This document shows positions 45,314 through 53,910 of a stretch of 55,453 bases of DNA, piece after piece. The stretch is from Paludibacteraceae bacterium (lineage in GTDB: Bacteria > Bacteroidota > Bacteroidia > Bacteroidales > Paludibacteraceae). The notes beneath the pieces are model-generated. The model was not told the DNA's origin and searched no databases. It saw only the letters and a list, made by a program, of their open reading frames with translations. Numbering within the stretch: position 1 is the first letter of the stretch; each line of letters opens with the position of its first letter. The position numbers and the translations under genes were made by a program. The DNA lies in assembly GCA_017553575.1 (NCBI GenBank), contig JAFZKQ010000105.1, positions 1 to 55,453 of the forward strand, read 5' to 3'.

Positions 45314-47491
45314 ATGGAAGAGTATAAGAGAGAATTGGTGAAGGAGTACCGAAAGGTGTTGAGTGAGGCGGGTAATCTGTTTGAGTCCTCCGATATTAAG
45401 ATTTTTAGGTCTCTGTTTGAGCCGAGGGAAGATGTCGATGTGGATCCCTCTGTGGCATATCCTGCTGTGATAAAGGCTCTCAATACGGCTTTGATTCTTT
45501 TGAACGAGGTGAATTTGGGTCGCGTGGCGATTCAGAGCAAGTTGGCTTACGAGGCTGTAAAAGTAGGTTTGGTCTCTTTGGATAAGGTGGAGGCTCTGTT
45601 CGGGGCACAGGTGGGTTCGATTGTCCGTGGATTGGTGAAGGCAAATGATATTTATGCCATGAATCCCTCTGTCGAGTCTGACAACTTCCGAAAACTGCTT
45701 TTGACGATGGCGCAGGACATCCGTGTCATTATCATTTTGATATGTGACCGTCTCTATATGATGCGTATTTTGCAGAATTTCCCGGAAGGGGAGCGAATGT
45801 CCATTGCAAAGGAGGTGGCTTATCTCTATGCTCCGTTGGCTCATCGTTTGGGACTTTATCGGATAAAGTCGGAGTTGGAAGACCTCTCCTTGAAGTATAT
45901 GAATAGCGATATTTATCATGATATTGCCAAGAAACTGAACGAGACGAAGCGTTCCCGTGATAAATATATCGCCGATTTTATCGGTCCGTTAAAAGAGAAG
46001 TTGGAGGCTGCCGGTTTTCAATTCTCTATCAAGGGTAGGACTAAATCCATCTATTCCATCTGGAATAAGATGAAGAAGCAGAATACTCCGTTTGAGAATA
46101 TATACGACCTTTTCGCTATTCGTGTGATACTGGATACGCCGATTGAGAAGGAGAAGTCGGAGTGTTGGCAGGTCTATTCCATCGTGACGGATATGTATCA
46201 GCCCAACCCTAAACGCTTGCGCGATTGGTTGTCTATTCCTAAGTCGAACGGCTATGAGTCGTTGCATATCACCGTTATGGGTCCTCAAGGTAAATGGGTG
46301 GAGGTGCAAATCCGTACGGAACGGATGGATGAAATCGCCGAGAAGGGATTGGCTGCCCATTTCAAGTATAAGGGCGTGAAAGGCGAGTCCGATTTTGACA
46401 AGTGGTTGGCAAATATCCGTGAGATTCTGGAGAATCCGGAGGCCAATGCCATCGATTATATGGACGATTTCAAACTGAATCTCTATGATAAGGAGGTCTT
46501 TGTCTTTACTCCGAGCGGCGATTTGCAGAAATTGCCGAAGGGGGCTACGGTCTTGGATTTCGCTTTCCAAATCCATTCGGCTTTGGGAGTCAAGTGTGTC
46601 GGAGGTCGTATTAACGGCAAGAATGTTTCCCTTAGACAGCCCTTGTCGAATGGTGATCAGGTGGAAGTGTTGACGTCGCCTTCGCAGAAGCCTAAGCAGG
46701 AATGGCTCAATATCGTCCAAACGGCGAAAGCAAAGACTCGAATCAAGCAGATTCTGCGTGAACAGGAACTTTCTGATGCCGAGATGGGTAAAGAGGTTTT
46801 CCTCCGTCGTTTGAAAAACTGGAAATTGGAGTATGATGAAGCTATTGTCTCTAAGTTGGCCAAGAAATTGGGCGTTAAGACTTTGATGGAGTTCTTCCAA
46901 TTGTTGGCTGGTGAGAAATTTGATTTGCTCTCTATCCGTGACCTCTATATGGAGATTTTGGAAAAGGAGACGAAGAGCGTCTTTGAGGAGCGGGGATTGG
47001 AGACTTATGAGCATGTCTCCAATTTGGAGGAGATCTCTTCTAAGGAGGATGTGTTGGTCATCGATAAAAATTTGAAGGGAATCCAGTACCAGTTGTCGAA
47101 ATGTTGTAACCCGATTTATGGAGACGAGATATTTGGTTTCATCACGGTGAGTGGCGGTATCAAGATTCATAAGAAGGATTGTCCTAACGCACCTCAAATG
47201 ATGAGACGTTTCGGTTATCGTTTCGTGAAGGCTCGTTGGTCGGGCAAGTCGGGTAGTCAGTACCCAGCGACGCTTCATGTGATTGGTAATGACGATATTG
47301 GTATCGTGACTAACATTACTTCGTTGATTTCAAAGGATCCTCACATCGCCCTTCGTTCCATCTCGGTTGATCCTACGGATGGCTTGTTCCAAGGTACGAT
47401 AATCGTATTGGTGGATGACTCGAAGAATTTGGAGGATTTGATAAAGAAGGTGAAGTGTATTAAGGGTGTCAAGAGCGTAGAACGTTCGTAA
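45314..47491 (+). CDS. RelA/SpoT-family (p)ppGpp synthetase with degenerate hydrolase domain
   Basis: 725 residues in full Rel layout: N-terminal HD region, synthetase, TGS (VFTPSGDLQKLPKGATVLDFAF), helical/zinc-finger region (CCNPIYGDEIFGF) and C-terminal ACT. The HD hydrolase motif is missing: where active enzymes have HPxxVA and HDxxED, this protein has NLGRVAIQSKL and GLVSLDKVEALFG. The synthetase is intact (GRTKSIYSIWNKM, SNGYESLHITV, VEVQIRT). The loop that reads RXKD in bifunctional Rel and EXDD in RelA is RLRD, the basic type. It probably makes but does not degrade (p)ppGpp, so a second enzyme elsewhere should hydrolyse it. Confidence 0.92.
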   Translation: MEEYKRELVKEYRKVLSEAGNLFESSDIKIFRSLFEPREDVDVDPSVAYPAVIKALNTALILLNEVNLGRVAIQSKLAYEAVKVGLVSLDKVEALFGAQVGSIVRGLVKANDIYAMNPSVESDNFRKLLLTMAQDIRVIIILICDRLYMMRILQNFPEGERMSIAKEVAYLYAPLAHRLGLYRIKSELEDLSLKYMNSDIYHDIAKKLNETKRSRDKYIADFIGPLKEKLEAAGFQFSIKGRTKSIYSIWNKMKKQNTPFENIYDLFAIRVILDTPIEKEKSECWQVYSIVTDMYQPNPKRLRDWLSIPKSNGYESLHITVMGPQGKWVEVQIRTERMDEIAEKGLAAHFKYKGVKGESDFDKWLANIREILENPEANAIDYMDDFKLNLYDKEVFVFTPSGDLQKLPKGATVLDFAFQIHSALGVKCVGGRINGKNVSLRQPLSNGDQVEVLTSPSQKPKQEWLNIVQTAKAKTRIKQILREQELSDAEMGKEVFLRRLKNWKLEYDEAIVSKLAKKLGVKTLMEFFQLLAGEKFDLLSIRDLYMEILEKETKSVFEERGLETYEHVSNLEEISSKEDVLVIDKNLKGIQYQLSKCCNPIYGDEIFGFITVSGGIKIHKKDCPNAPQMMRRFGYRFVKARWSGKSGSQYPATLHVIGNDDIGIVTNITSLISKDPHIALRSISVDPTDGLFQGTIIVLVDDSKNLEDLIKKVKCIKGVKSVERS

Positions 47492-47499
47492 GGATAAAA

Positions 47500-47546
47500 G
47501 AAAAGACGAAGAGGAATTATGGATTCTTTCTTCGTCTTTTCTTATT
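47500..47546. terminator. Bidirectional terminator between the relA-type gene and topB
   Basis: AAAAGACGAAGA and TCTTCGTCTTTT form a long stem with A and T runs on both sides, between two convergent stop codons (47491 and 47555). Confidence 0.85.
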
Positions 47547-47554
47547 TAGGGTAG

Positions 47555-49705
47555 TTATATACTTTCGAAAACACCTTCTGTTGAGAGTCTGACCTTTTTT
47601 TCTCCGATTTGAAGGGTCTCCATTTTGGTCAGTCGGGTTAACTCTTCGGAGGTGAACGTATGTCCTTCGAACGTGAATGGGATGCGGAACTTGCAACCGG
47701 TATTCCAATTGGAACAACCGAAGGCGGCTTTGCCTTTTAGAATCAAGCCGGTGTGACAAATCGGACAAAGGTTGTCGTTGTCAGGTCGTGTCTCCACTTT
47801 TTTTGCCTCTTCTTTGGGCTTTGCCTCTTCTTTCGGTGGCGTGGTGCTTTTGGATGTCTCTTTTTTGCTTTCTGCCTTTTTTGAACTTTTCTTTTCTTGC
47901 TTTTGGGGCGCCTCTTTCTCTTCAATGGAGATGCTCTTCCCATAGTCGTTTTTGACTGTTTGCACCAAAGTGGACACCATCGTTTTTAGCTCAGTCATAA
48001 AGACTTGGCTTTGATAGTTGCTTCGTTCGATCATCCTGAGCCGTTTTTCCCATTGTCCAGTCAATTCTGCTGATTTGAGAATCTCGTGTTGAATGGTTTG
48101 GATCAGATCGATGCCTGTCTGAGTGGGAAAGATGTTTTTTCTCTCCTTACGCATATAGTTCCTCTTGTAGAGCGTTTCGATGATGTTGGCTCTTGTGGAA
48201 GGCCTTCCTATGCCGTTCTCTTTCAGGAGGTCTCGAAGTTCCCCGTCTTCAATCTGTTTGCCGGCGGTTTCCATGGCTCTAAGAAGAGTGGCTTCCGTAT
48301 AGGGTTTGGGCGGTTGTGTCCACTTTTCGTTTAGGTCGGGTTTGTGAGGACCTCTTTCTCCTTTCGTGAAGAGGGGAAGGGTTTTCTCTTCGTCGTTGTT
48401 CTCTTCCTCGTCCTTCTTGTCTTTTTCGAAGACGACACGCCAACCGGGAACTAAAATCTGTTTTCCCGTAGTTTTGAATTCGATCTTCTCCACATTTCCC
48501 ATGACTGTGGTGGTGGATGTCTGACACTCGGGATAGAAATTGGCGATGAACCTTCGTGCCACGAGGTCGAATACTTTCTGTTCCTCCGCGGTCAGATTTG
48601 TAGGGTTCACGCCTGTTGGAATGATGGCGTGGTGGTCTGTTATCTTGCTGTTGTCGAATACCTTTTTCGATTTTGGAATTTTGGTGGAAAGGATGCTTTG
48701 CGTCAGATTTTGGTAGCTCTGTAGTCCCTTTAAGATGCTTGGAACTTTGGGGTGGATGTCTTCACTCAAGTAGGTGGTGTCTACGCGGGGGTAGGTCGTC
48801 ACCTTTTTTTCGTAGAGTGATTGAATATATCTGAGCGTGTCCTCTGCTGAGAATCCGAATTTTTTGTTGCATTCCACTTGTAGTGAGGTCAAGTCGAAGA
48901 GTCGGGGAGCGGATTCGGTTCCTTTTTTAGTGGATATGTCCGTCACTTCGAAGTCGCTTTGGATGACCTCGTTCAAGAATTTTTTTCCCTCTTCCTCGCT
49001 GGTGAAGCGGCCCTTGGTGGCGGAGAACGTCGTGTCTCGATAAACCGTCTTCAGTTCCCAATATTGCTCAGGTTTGAAATTGACGATTTCCAAATGTCTT
49101 TTGACGATGAGGGCGAGGGTAGGCGTTTGTACTCTGCCGATGGATAGAACTTGTTTGTTCTGTCCATAACGTAGCGTGTAGAGTCGAGTGGCGTTTATGC
49201 CTAATAGCCAATCACCGATGGCACGCATGGCGCCGGCTTCGTAGAGTTTGTCGAAGTCGGACTGAGGACGTAAATTGGCGAATCCGTCTTTGATGGACTC
49301 TTCCGTAAGTGATGAGATCCAAAGTCGTTTGACGGAACATTTGCATTGAGCCTTTTGCATGACCCATCGTTGGATGAGTTCTCCCTCTTGTCCGGCATCT
49401 CCGCAGTTTATCACTTCCTCGGCTGTGCTGATGAGTTTCTCTATGATGTGGAATTGTTTTTCCGACCCGTCGTTTTCGATGAGTTTTATGCCGAACCGTT
49501 GGGGAATGATGGGAAGGTCTCCTAAAGACCATCGTTTCCATGCAGGGTTGTATTCGTGAGGTTCTTTTAGGGTGCAGAGATGTCCGAATACCCAAGTCAC
49601 TTGGTATCCGTTTCCTTCAATATAACCCTCCCTCTTCGTTTTGGCTCCCAATACGGCGGCAATGTCTCTGGCGACACTGGGTTTCTCGGCAATACAAACT
49701 TTCAC
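47555..49705 (-). CDS. topB: DNA topoisomerase III
   Basis: 716 residues. This type IA topoisomerase decatenates and relaxes DNA through a 5'-phosphotyrosine link. The toprim start is MKVCIAEKPSVARDIAAVLGA, and the active-site Tyr is in TTYPRVDTTYLSED. The C-terminus has a Lys/Glu-rich linker (about 590-655) and a single zinc-ribbon-like module (CPICHTG...GCSNWNTGC). The start codon is GTG at 49705-49703, supported by AAGGA 7 nt upstream and by the family N-terminus. Plasmid-borne and ICE-borne topB homologues exist, but no mobility genes are near this one. Confidence 0.95.
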   Translation of the reverse strand: MKVCIAEKPSVARDIAAVLGAKTKREGYIEGNGYQVTWVFGHLCTLKEPHEYNPAWKRWSLGDLPIIPQRFGIKLIENDGSEKQFHIIEKLISTAEEVINCGDAGQEGELIQRWVMQKAQCKCSVKRLWISSLTEESIKDGFANLRPQSDFDKLYEAGAMRAIGDWLLGINATRLYTLRYGQNKQVLSIGRVQTPTLALIVKRHLEIVNFKPEQYWELKTVYRDTTFSATKGRFTSEEEGKKFLNEVIQSDFEVTDISTKKGTESAPRLFDLTSLQVECNKKFGFSAEDTLRYIQSLYEKKVTTYPRVDTTYLSEDIHPKVPSILKGLQSYQNLTQSILSTKIPKSKKVFDNSKITDHHAIIPTGVNPTNLTAEEQKVFDLVARRFIANFYPECQTSTTTVMGNVEKIEFKTTGKQILVPGWRVVFEKDKKDEEENNDEEKTLPLFTKGERGPHKPDLNEKWTQPPKPYTEATLLRAMETAGKQIEDGELRDLLKENGIGRPSTRANIIETLYKRNYMRKERKNIFPTQTGIDLIQTIQHEILKSAELTGQWEKRLRMIERSNYQSQVFMTELKTMVSTLVQTVKNDYGKSISIEEKEAPQKQEKKSSKKAESKKETSKSTTPPKEEAKPKEEAKKVETRPDNDNLCPICHTGLILKGKAAFGCSNWNTGCKFRIPFTFEGHTFTSEELTRLTKMETLQIGEKKVRLSTEGVFESI

Positions 49706-49760
49706 AATTTATCCTTTTTTCAAAAATTGAGTGAGTCAGTTAGACTTGTGTTCAAATGGA

Positions 49761-49791
49761 GCTGGTAACTCCCTTGGAAAGAGTTACCAGC
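49761..49791 (-). terminator. Hairpin after nadE, probable weak terminator
   Basis: GCTGGTAACTC and GAGTTACCAGC form a perfect 11-bp stem around CCTTGGAAA, 20 bp beyond the nadE stop. The T run after it is poor on the minus strand. Confidence 0.5.
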
Positions 49792-49810
49792 AATGTAAGA
49801 TAATCTATTC

Positions 49811-51751
49811 TTAAAGAGATTGCTCTATTTTGTCCAATTCGGCATTCCAAATGGCGTAGGATGCGTCGCTTGGCATTCTCCAGTCTCCACGAGGAGAAAG
49901 ACATACAGAACCAATCTTTGGACCGTCAGGCATACAAGAACGCTTGAATTGTTGATAGAAGAATCTTCTGTAGAAGGTTCTCATCCATTTCAAGATGGTC
50001 TTTGCGTCGAACATGCCCTCCATGGCTTGCGTGGCAAGATAGAACAGTTTGGAAGGCGTGTATCCGAAACGAAGCGTGTAATAGATGAAGAAGTCGTGCA
50101 AGATGTATGGTCCGACGTTGTCTTCTGTCTTCTGTGCGATGTTTCCGTCCTTGTCCGCAGGCAATAGTTCTGGACTGATAGGCGTGTCCACTACGTCAAG
50201 CAATGTCTTCCGTGCCGATTCGTCCATTTCATATTCTGCCGCATATCGTACAAGGTAGCGTACCAATGTTTTAGGAATGGAGGCATTGACGCCGTACATG
50301 CTCATGTGGTCGCCGTTGTAAGTGGCCCAACCGAGGACGAGCTCCGAGAGGTCGCCAGTTCCGACGACAAGTCCGTTCGTCTTGTTGGCATAGTCCATCA
50401 GGATGTAGGTACGTTGGCGGGCTTGAGCGTTTTCATACGTGACGTCCGTGTTGTTTATGTCGTGTTCGATATCTTTGAAGTGCTGGATGCAACCTGGCTT
50501 GATGTCGATCTCCTTCATGGTGATGCCCAATTCTTGCATCATCTTGATGGCGTTGTTGTAGGTACGTCCCGTAGTACCGAAGCCTGGCATGGTGATACCG
50601 ATGATGTTCTTTCTTGGAATGCTAAGTTTGTCGAATGTCTTCACGCATACGAGCAGTGCCAATGTGGAGTCCAGACCGCCGGAAATTCCTAGTACAGCGT
50701 ATTTGATTCCCGTGTGGTATAGACGAGTGGCGAGTCCGCCCACTTGTATGGAGAAGATCTCGTTGCATCGTTCTTTGATGCCTTCTGTAGGAGGAACGAA
50801 AGGAGTCGGATTGATTTTGCGAGTCAACTTTCCGAACTCTTTGTTGCTGAATTTCAGTGGAATGGTTAAATAGTCCTCGTTGATGTCATCCGCACCTACA
50901 TAGAATGCCGAATTCTTAAGACGGTCAGCATCTAATTTGTCAAGGTCAATCTCTCCGATGATGAGTTGCTCCTCAAATTTGAATCGTTCAGATTGTGCTA
51001 CGAATGATCCGTTCTCTGCTATAAGGCCGTTTCCAGCGAAGACGAGGTCGGTGCTGGACTCTCCGAAACCTGCAGAAGCGTAGATGTATCCCGCAACGCA
51101 CTTTGCAGATTGTTGGAGTATCATCTGTTTCAAGTAGGCGTTCTTACCGATTACTTCGTCACTTGCCGAAAGGTTGAAGAGAAGTTGCGCTCCAGCCAAG
51201 GCATGTTGGTTACTTGGAGCCTGAGGCAACCAAAGGTCTTCGCATATCTCTATGGCAAAGCGGCAGTCGTCGTTTCCGAAAAGGAGGTTAGTGCCGAACG
51301 GTACTGTTTGTCCGCATAAATCAATTTCGCAGTCGAGAATGTCTTTCGCGGAGGAGAACCACCTTTTTTCGTAGAACTCGTTGTAGTTCGGAATATAAGT
51401 CTTAGGTACAGCACCTACTATCTTTCCTTTTTGGCAAACTACCGCAATGTTGAATAGTCTATTTGCTTGAACTTTGGGAAGTCCCACGATGAACGTGATT
51501 CCCAACTCTTTTGTCTCTTGCAAGAGTTGGTTGAGGCTCTCCTCTGCAGAGATCAATAGTTGCTTTTGGTAGAACAAGTCTGCACAAGTGTAGGCTGTGA
51601 TGCAGAGTTCAGGGAAACAGATGATTTCCACCTTCTCTTTATCCGCTTGTAGTATGAGGTTTTTGATTCTCTCCGTGTTGTAACGGCAATCTGATATTTT
51701 AACGTTTGGAATGGCTGCTGCCACCCTGATAAATCCGTGATTGTTTGTCAT
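49811..51751 (-). CDS. nadE: Glutamine-dependent NAD+ synthetase
   Basis: 646 residues in two domains. The N-terminal nitrilase-like glutaminase (about 1-300; FPELCITAYTC, nucleophile Cys in the ICEDLW-type block FAIEICEDLWLP) supplies ammonia. The C-terminal ATP-pyrophosphatase domain has the SGGLDSTLALL P-loop and amidates deamido-NAD+. This is the last step of NAD+ synthesis. The length and layout match the fused bacterial enzyme. It is monocistronic, divergent from the DNA alkylation repair gene. Confidence 0.96.
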   Translation of the reverse strand: MTNNHGFIRVAAAIPNVKISDCRYNTERIKNLILQADKEKVEIICFPELCITAYTCADLFYQKQLLISAEESLNQLLQETKELGITFIVGLPKVQANRLFNIAVVCQKGKIVGAVPKTYIPNYNEFYEKRWFSSAKDILDCEIDLCGQTVPFGTNLLFGNDDCRFAIEICEDLWLPQAPSNQHALAGAQLLFNLSASDEVIGKNAYLKQMILQQSAKCVAGYIYASAGFGESSTDLVFAGNGLIAENGSFVAQSERFKFEEQLIIGEIDLDKLDADRLKNSAFYVGADDINEDYLTIPLKFSNKEFGKLTRKINPTPFVPPTEGIKERCNEIFSIQVGGLATRLYHTGIKYAVLGISGGLDSTLALLVCVKTFDKLSIPRKNIIGITMPGFGTTGRTYNNAIKMMQELGITMKEIDIKPGCIQHFKDIEHDINNTDVTYENAQARQRTYILMDYANKTNGLVVGTGDLSELVLGWATYNGDHMSMYGVNASIPKTLVRYLVRYAAEYEMDESARKTLLDVVDTPISPELLPADKDGNIAQKTEDNVGPYILHDFFIYYTLRFGYTPSKLFYLATQAMEGMFDAKTILKWMRTFYRRFFYQQFKRSCMPDGPKIGSVCLSPRGDWRMPSDASYAIWNAELDKIEQSL

Positions 51752-51927
51752 AATGTACGAGTTTTTGTTTGAACAAATTTGCAGATCTTTTGAGTTTGTG
51801 GTGTTCTGCTAATATTATTCCAAATTTACAAATAATCCTTTTTATGAATCTCTTTCTTGAACAAAAAATCTTTCAGCATACGGTTTCTTCCCTAAAAACC
51901 TTTTATTTTTGGATAAAATTTGAATAT

Positions 51928-52611
51928 ATGATAACGAAAGAAATAGAGGAGAGCCTGTTGAAATCGCAGGATATCGAGTATAGGGATTTCAGTTCGAAGT
52001 TGATGCCGACGGTTGATATGGAGCGAGTGATTGGCGTGCGCGTGCCGGTTGTTCGGCAGTTGGCCAAGGAGTTTGCCAAAAGGGTAGATGTGTCCGATTT
52101 TTTGAATGCCCTCCCTCATCCCTATTTTGAGGAAGACAACTTGCATGGTTTCATCTTGGAAAAGGAGAAGAATTTCGCTGAATTGATTGAGCGGTTGGAT
52201 CAGTTCCTTCCCTATGTGGATAATTGGGCTACTTGCGATTCGATTTCGCCTAATGTTTTCAAGAAACATTTGCCGGAGCTACTTCCTCATATCCGTCGGT
52301 GGATGGCATCCGACCACACCTATACGATTCGTTTCGGTATAGAGATGCTGATGAAGTATTATTTGGAGGACTCTTTTGAGACGAAACATTTGGATTGGGT
52401 TGCCTCGGTTAAATCGTCGGAATACTATGTTAACATGATGATTGCTTGGTATTTTGCAACAGCTTTGGCTAAACAATATGAGGCGACCTTGCCGATTTTG
52501 GAGGAGAATAGGCTGGAAGTTTGGACACATAATAAAACGATTCAGAAGGCCCGTGAAAGTTTTCGCATAACACCCAAGCAAAAGAATGAATTGGCTTTGC
52601 TGAAACGGTAG
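51928..52611 (+). CDS. DNA alkylation repair protein (AlkD-like HEAT-repeat family)
   Basis: About 227 residues from the ATG at 51928. The frame continues upstream to 51769, but the extra 53 residues are not family-like and overlap the nadE promoter region. The sequence is all-helical and HEAT-like (VIGVRVPVVRQLAKEFAKR, DNWATCDSISPNVFKKHL, RRWMASDHTYTIRFGIEMLMKYYL). AlkD-type glycosylases remove bulky or cationic alkylated bases without base flipping. The DNWATCD block contains the conserved Trp and Asp of the family. It stands alone. Confidence 0.85.
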   Translation: MITKEIEESLLKSQDIEYRDFSSKLMPTVDMERVIGVRVPVVRQLAKEFAKRVDVSDFLNALPHPYFEEDNLHGFILEKEKNFAELIERLDQFLPYVDNWATCDSISPNVFKKHLPELLPHIRRWMASDHTYTIRFGIEMLMKYYLEDSFETKHLDWVASVKSSEYYVNMMIAWYFATALAKQYEATLPILEENRLEVWTHNKTIQKARESFRITPKQKNELALLKR

Positions 52612-52625
52612 GTTAAGATAAAGAG

Positions 52626-52662
52626 AACAGGCAGAATACATATACCATGGATTCTGCCTGTT
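52626..52662. terminator. Bidirectional terminator between the alkylation-repair gene and ribE
   Basis: AACAGGCAGAAT and ATTCTGCCTGTT form a perfect 12-bp stem between two convergent genes, 14 bp after the first stop and 24 bp before the other. Confidence 0.8.
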
Positions 52663-52685
52663 ATTAGTATTAGGAGTGTTTACCT

Positions 52686-53288
52686 TTATTTGTGGGCCAT
52701 CATGCCACTTATGTATTTTCCGATGATGTCAAATTCGATATTGACAATGGTTCCCTTCTCGATGTTTTGGAAGTTGGTATGTTCGTAGGTATAAGGGATA
52801 ATGGCAACAGAGAAGGAGTCTTTCTGAGAATTGCAGACAGTGAGGCTTGTGCCGTTGACAGTGACGGATCCTTTTTCTACGGTCAGATATCCCTTGTTCG
52901 CCATCTCTTGATTGTACTCATATTGGAAAGTGAATAGCCAACTTCCGTCAGTTGCCTTTTTCTCGATGCATTTGGCGGTCTGGTCAACGTGGCCTTGCAC
53001 GATGTGTCCGTCCAATCTGCCGTTCATGAGCATACTCCGTTCCAAATTGACGAGGTCGCCTACTTTCAAGAGGCCGAGGTTAGAACGGTCCAACGTCTCT
53101 TTGACAGCTGTCACCGTGTAGGTTTTGTCATCTTTGGAGACAACTGTGAGGCAGACACCATTGTGCGCCACACTTTGATCAATCTTTAACTCGGATACGA
53201 AAGGACATTCCATCGTCAAATGGAGATTGCCTTCTTCTCTTTCCAATTTCACGACTTTTGCCGTTGCTTCTACAATGCCTGAAAACAT
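52686..53288 (-). CDS. ribE: Riboflavin synthase alpha chain
   Basis: 200 residues made of two lumazine-binding repeats. It starts with the canonical MFSGIVEATAKV, and each repeat carries the VNGTSLTV/HNGVCLTVV motif. It catalyses dismutation of two 6,7-dimethyl-8-ribityllumazine molecules to riboflavin. No other rib genes and no FMN riboswitch lie next to it. It follows tRNA-Pro on the same strand but has a hairpin between. Confidence 0.96.
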   Translation of the reverse strand: MFSGIVEATAKVVKLEREEGNLHLTMECPFVSELKIDQSVAHNGVCLTVVSKDDKTYTVTAVKETLDRSNLGLLKVGDLVNLERSMLMNGRLDGHIVQGHVDQTAKCIEKKATDGSWLFTFQYEYNQEMANKGYLTVEKGSVTVNGTSLTVCNSQKDSFSVAIIPYTYEHTNFQNIEKGTIVNIEFDIIGKYISGMMAHK

Positions 53289-53419
53289 AATGAATTTCTT
53301 GTCTAATTAATCCACACCTTTCGTCTGCTATCCGTTCTGGGTTTATGTCTTGATTGGATAGAGTTAGGGGAGGGTATTTGATTCTTGAAAAATTTAGGTT
53401 TTGCCTAAAAATAAAGAGA

Positions 53420-53445
53420 GGGAACCAACTTTTTTATTGATCCCC
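53420..53445 (-). terminator. Hairpin after tRNA-Pro
   Basis: On the minus strand GGGGATCAAT...TTGGTTCCC forms an imperfect stem about 10 bp after the tRNA 3' end. Its T run is broken. Confidence 0.5.
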
Positions 53446-53454
53446 TTTCGATGT

Positions 53455-53528
53455 CGAGGTGAAGGGATTCGAACCCCCGACCCTCTGGTCCCAAACCAGA
53501 TGCGCTAACCGGACTGCGCTACACCTCG
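53455..53528 (-). tRNA. tRNA-Pro (anticodon TGG)
   Basis: 74 nt on the minus strand. The 7-bp acceptor stem CGAGGTG/CACCTCG is perfect, D-arm GCGC...GCGC, anticodon stem TCTGG/CCAGA with loop TTTGGGA and anticodon TGG at 53493-53491, and T-loop TTCGAAT. CCA is not encoded. A consensus promoter lies just upstream. Confidence 0.97.
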
Positions 53529-53547
53529 TTCCTTTTCTTTTGCGATG

Positions 53548-53578
53548 CAAAATTACGATCTATTTTTTAGATGACAAA
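53548..53578 (-). promoter_or_regulatory. Consensus promoter of tRNA-Pro
   Basis: On the minus strand TTTG (53575-53578), 19 nt, TAATTTTG (53548-53555): an exact match to the Bacteroidota consensus. The start would be near 53541, about 12 nt before the mature tRNA. Confidence 0.75.
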
Positions 53579-53867
53579 AGGAAAATGGATATTTTTTTTG
53601 AGAAAAATGAGGGCTTTTCTTATGCCGTTGATTTCCTCTTTGTATTTCAGCTTTTTAAGTAGAGTGGGGCAATCTGTTTTTGTGAAATGAATTTTCGAAA
53701 GGGGCGTGTTTTAGCTGTTTTTGGGGGAGATTCTTGTTGAATTCTTGTGTTGAGCCTTAAGAAAAGATGGCTTTCCTTCTCTGTGAGAGGGGGCGGAAGG
53801 AGGACGTTGAGACGAATTGTATCGGAGGTGCGGTGTTCTGAAGGTTGGTCACTTCCGAATTTTACAT
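53579..53867. other. Intergenic gap between asnS and tRNA-Pro, no gene seen
   Basis: About 290 bp, T-rich on the plus strand at its left end and purine-rich near 53780-53815. No frame with coding character, repeat or hairpin stands out beyond the asnS terminator. Confidence 0.5.
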
Positions 53868-53899
53868 AAAAAAGGCCGCCAAAAATTTGACGGCCCTTG
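53868..53899 (-). terminator. Rho-independent terminator of asnS
   Basis: On the minus strand GGGCCGTC pairs with GGCGGCC around an A/T-rich loop and runs into TTTTTTATG, about 12 bp after the asnS stop. Confidence 0.85.
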
Positions 53900-53910
53900 A
53901 TATATTGGAT

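Noticed and set aside
45989-47278. 429-codon open frame antisense to the relA-type gene
   Set aside because: It is a codon-bias shadow of a clearly conserved gene; its translation has no domain character.
47555-49705. Integrative element marked by topB
   Set aside because: topB is frequent on Bacteroidota conjugative elements, but there is no integrase, tra, mob or tetQ gene here and both flanks are core genes.
53289-53454. FMN riboswitch upstream of ribE
   Set aside because: None of the conserved RFN-element blocks could be found; only a hairpin after tRNA-Pro is present.
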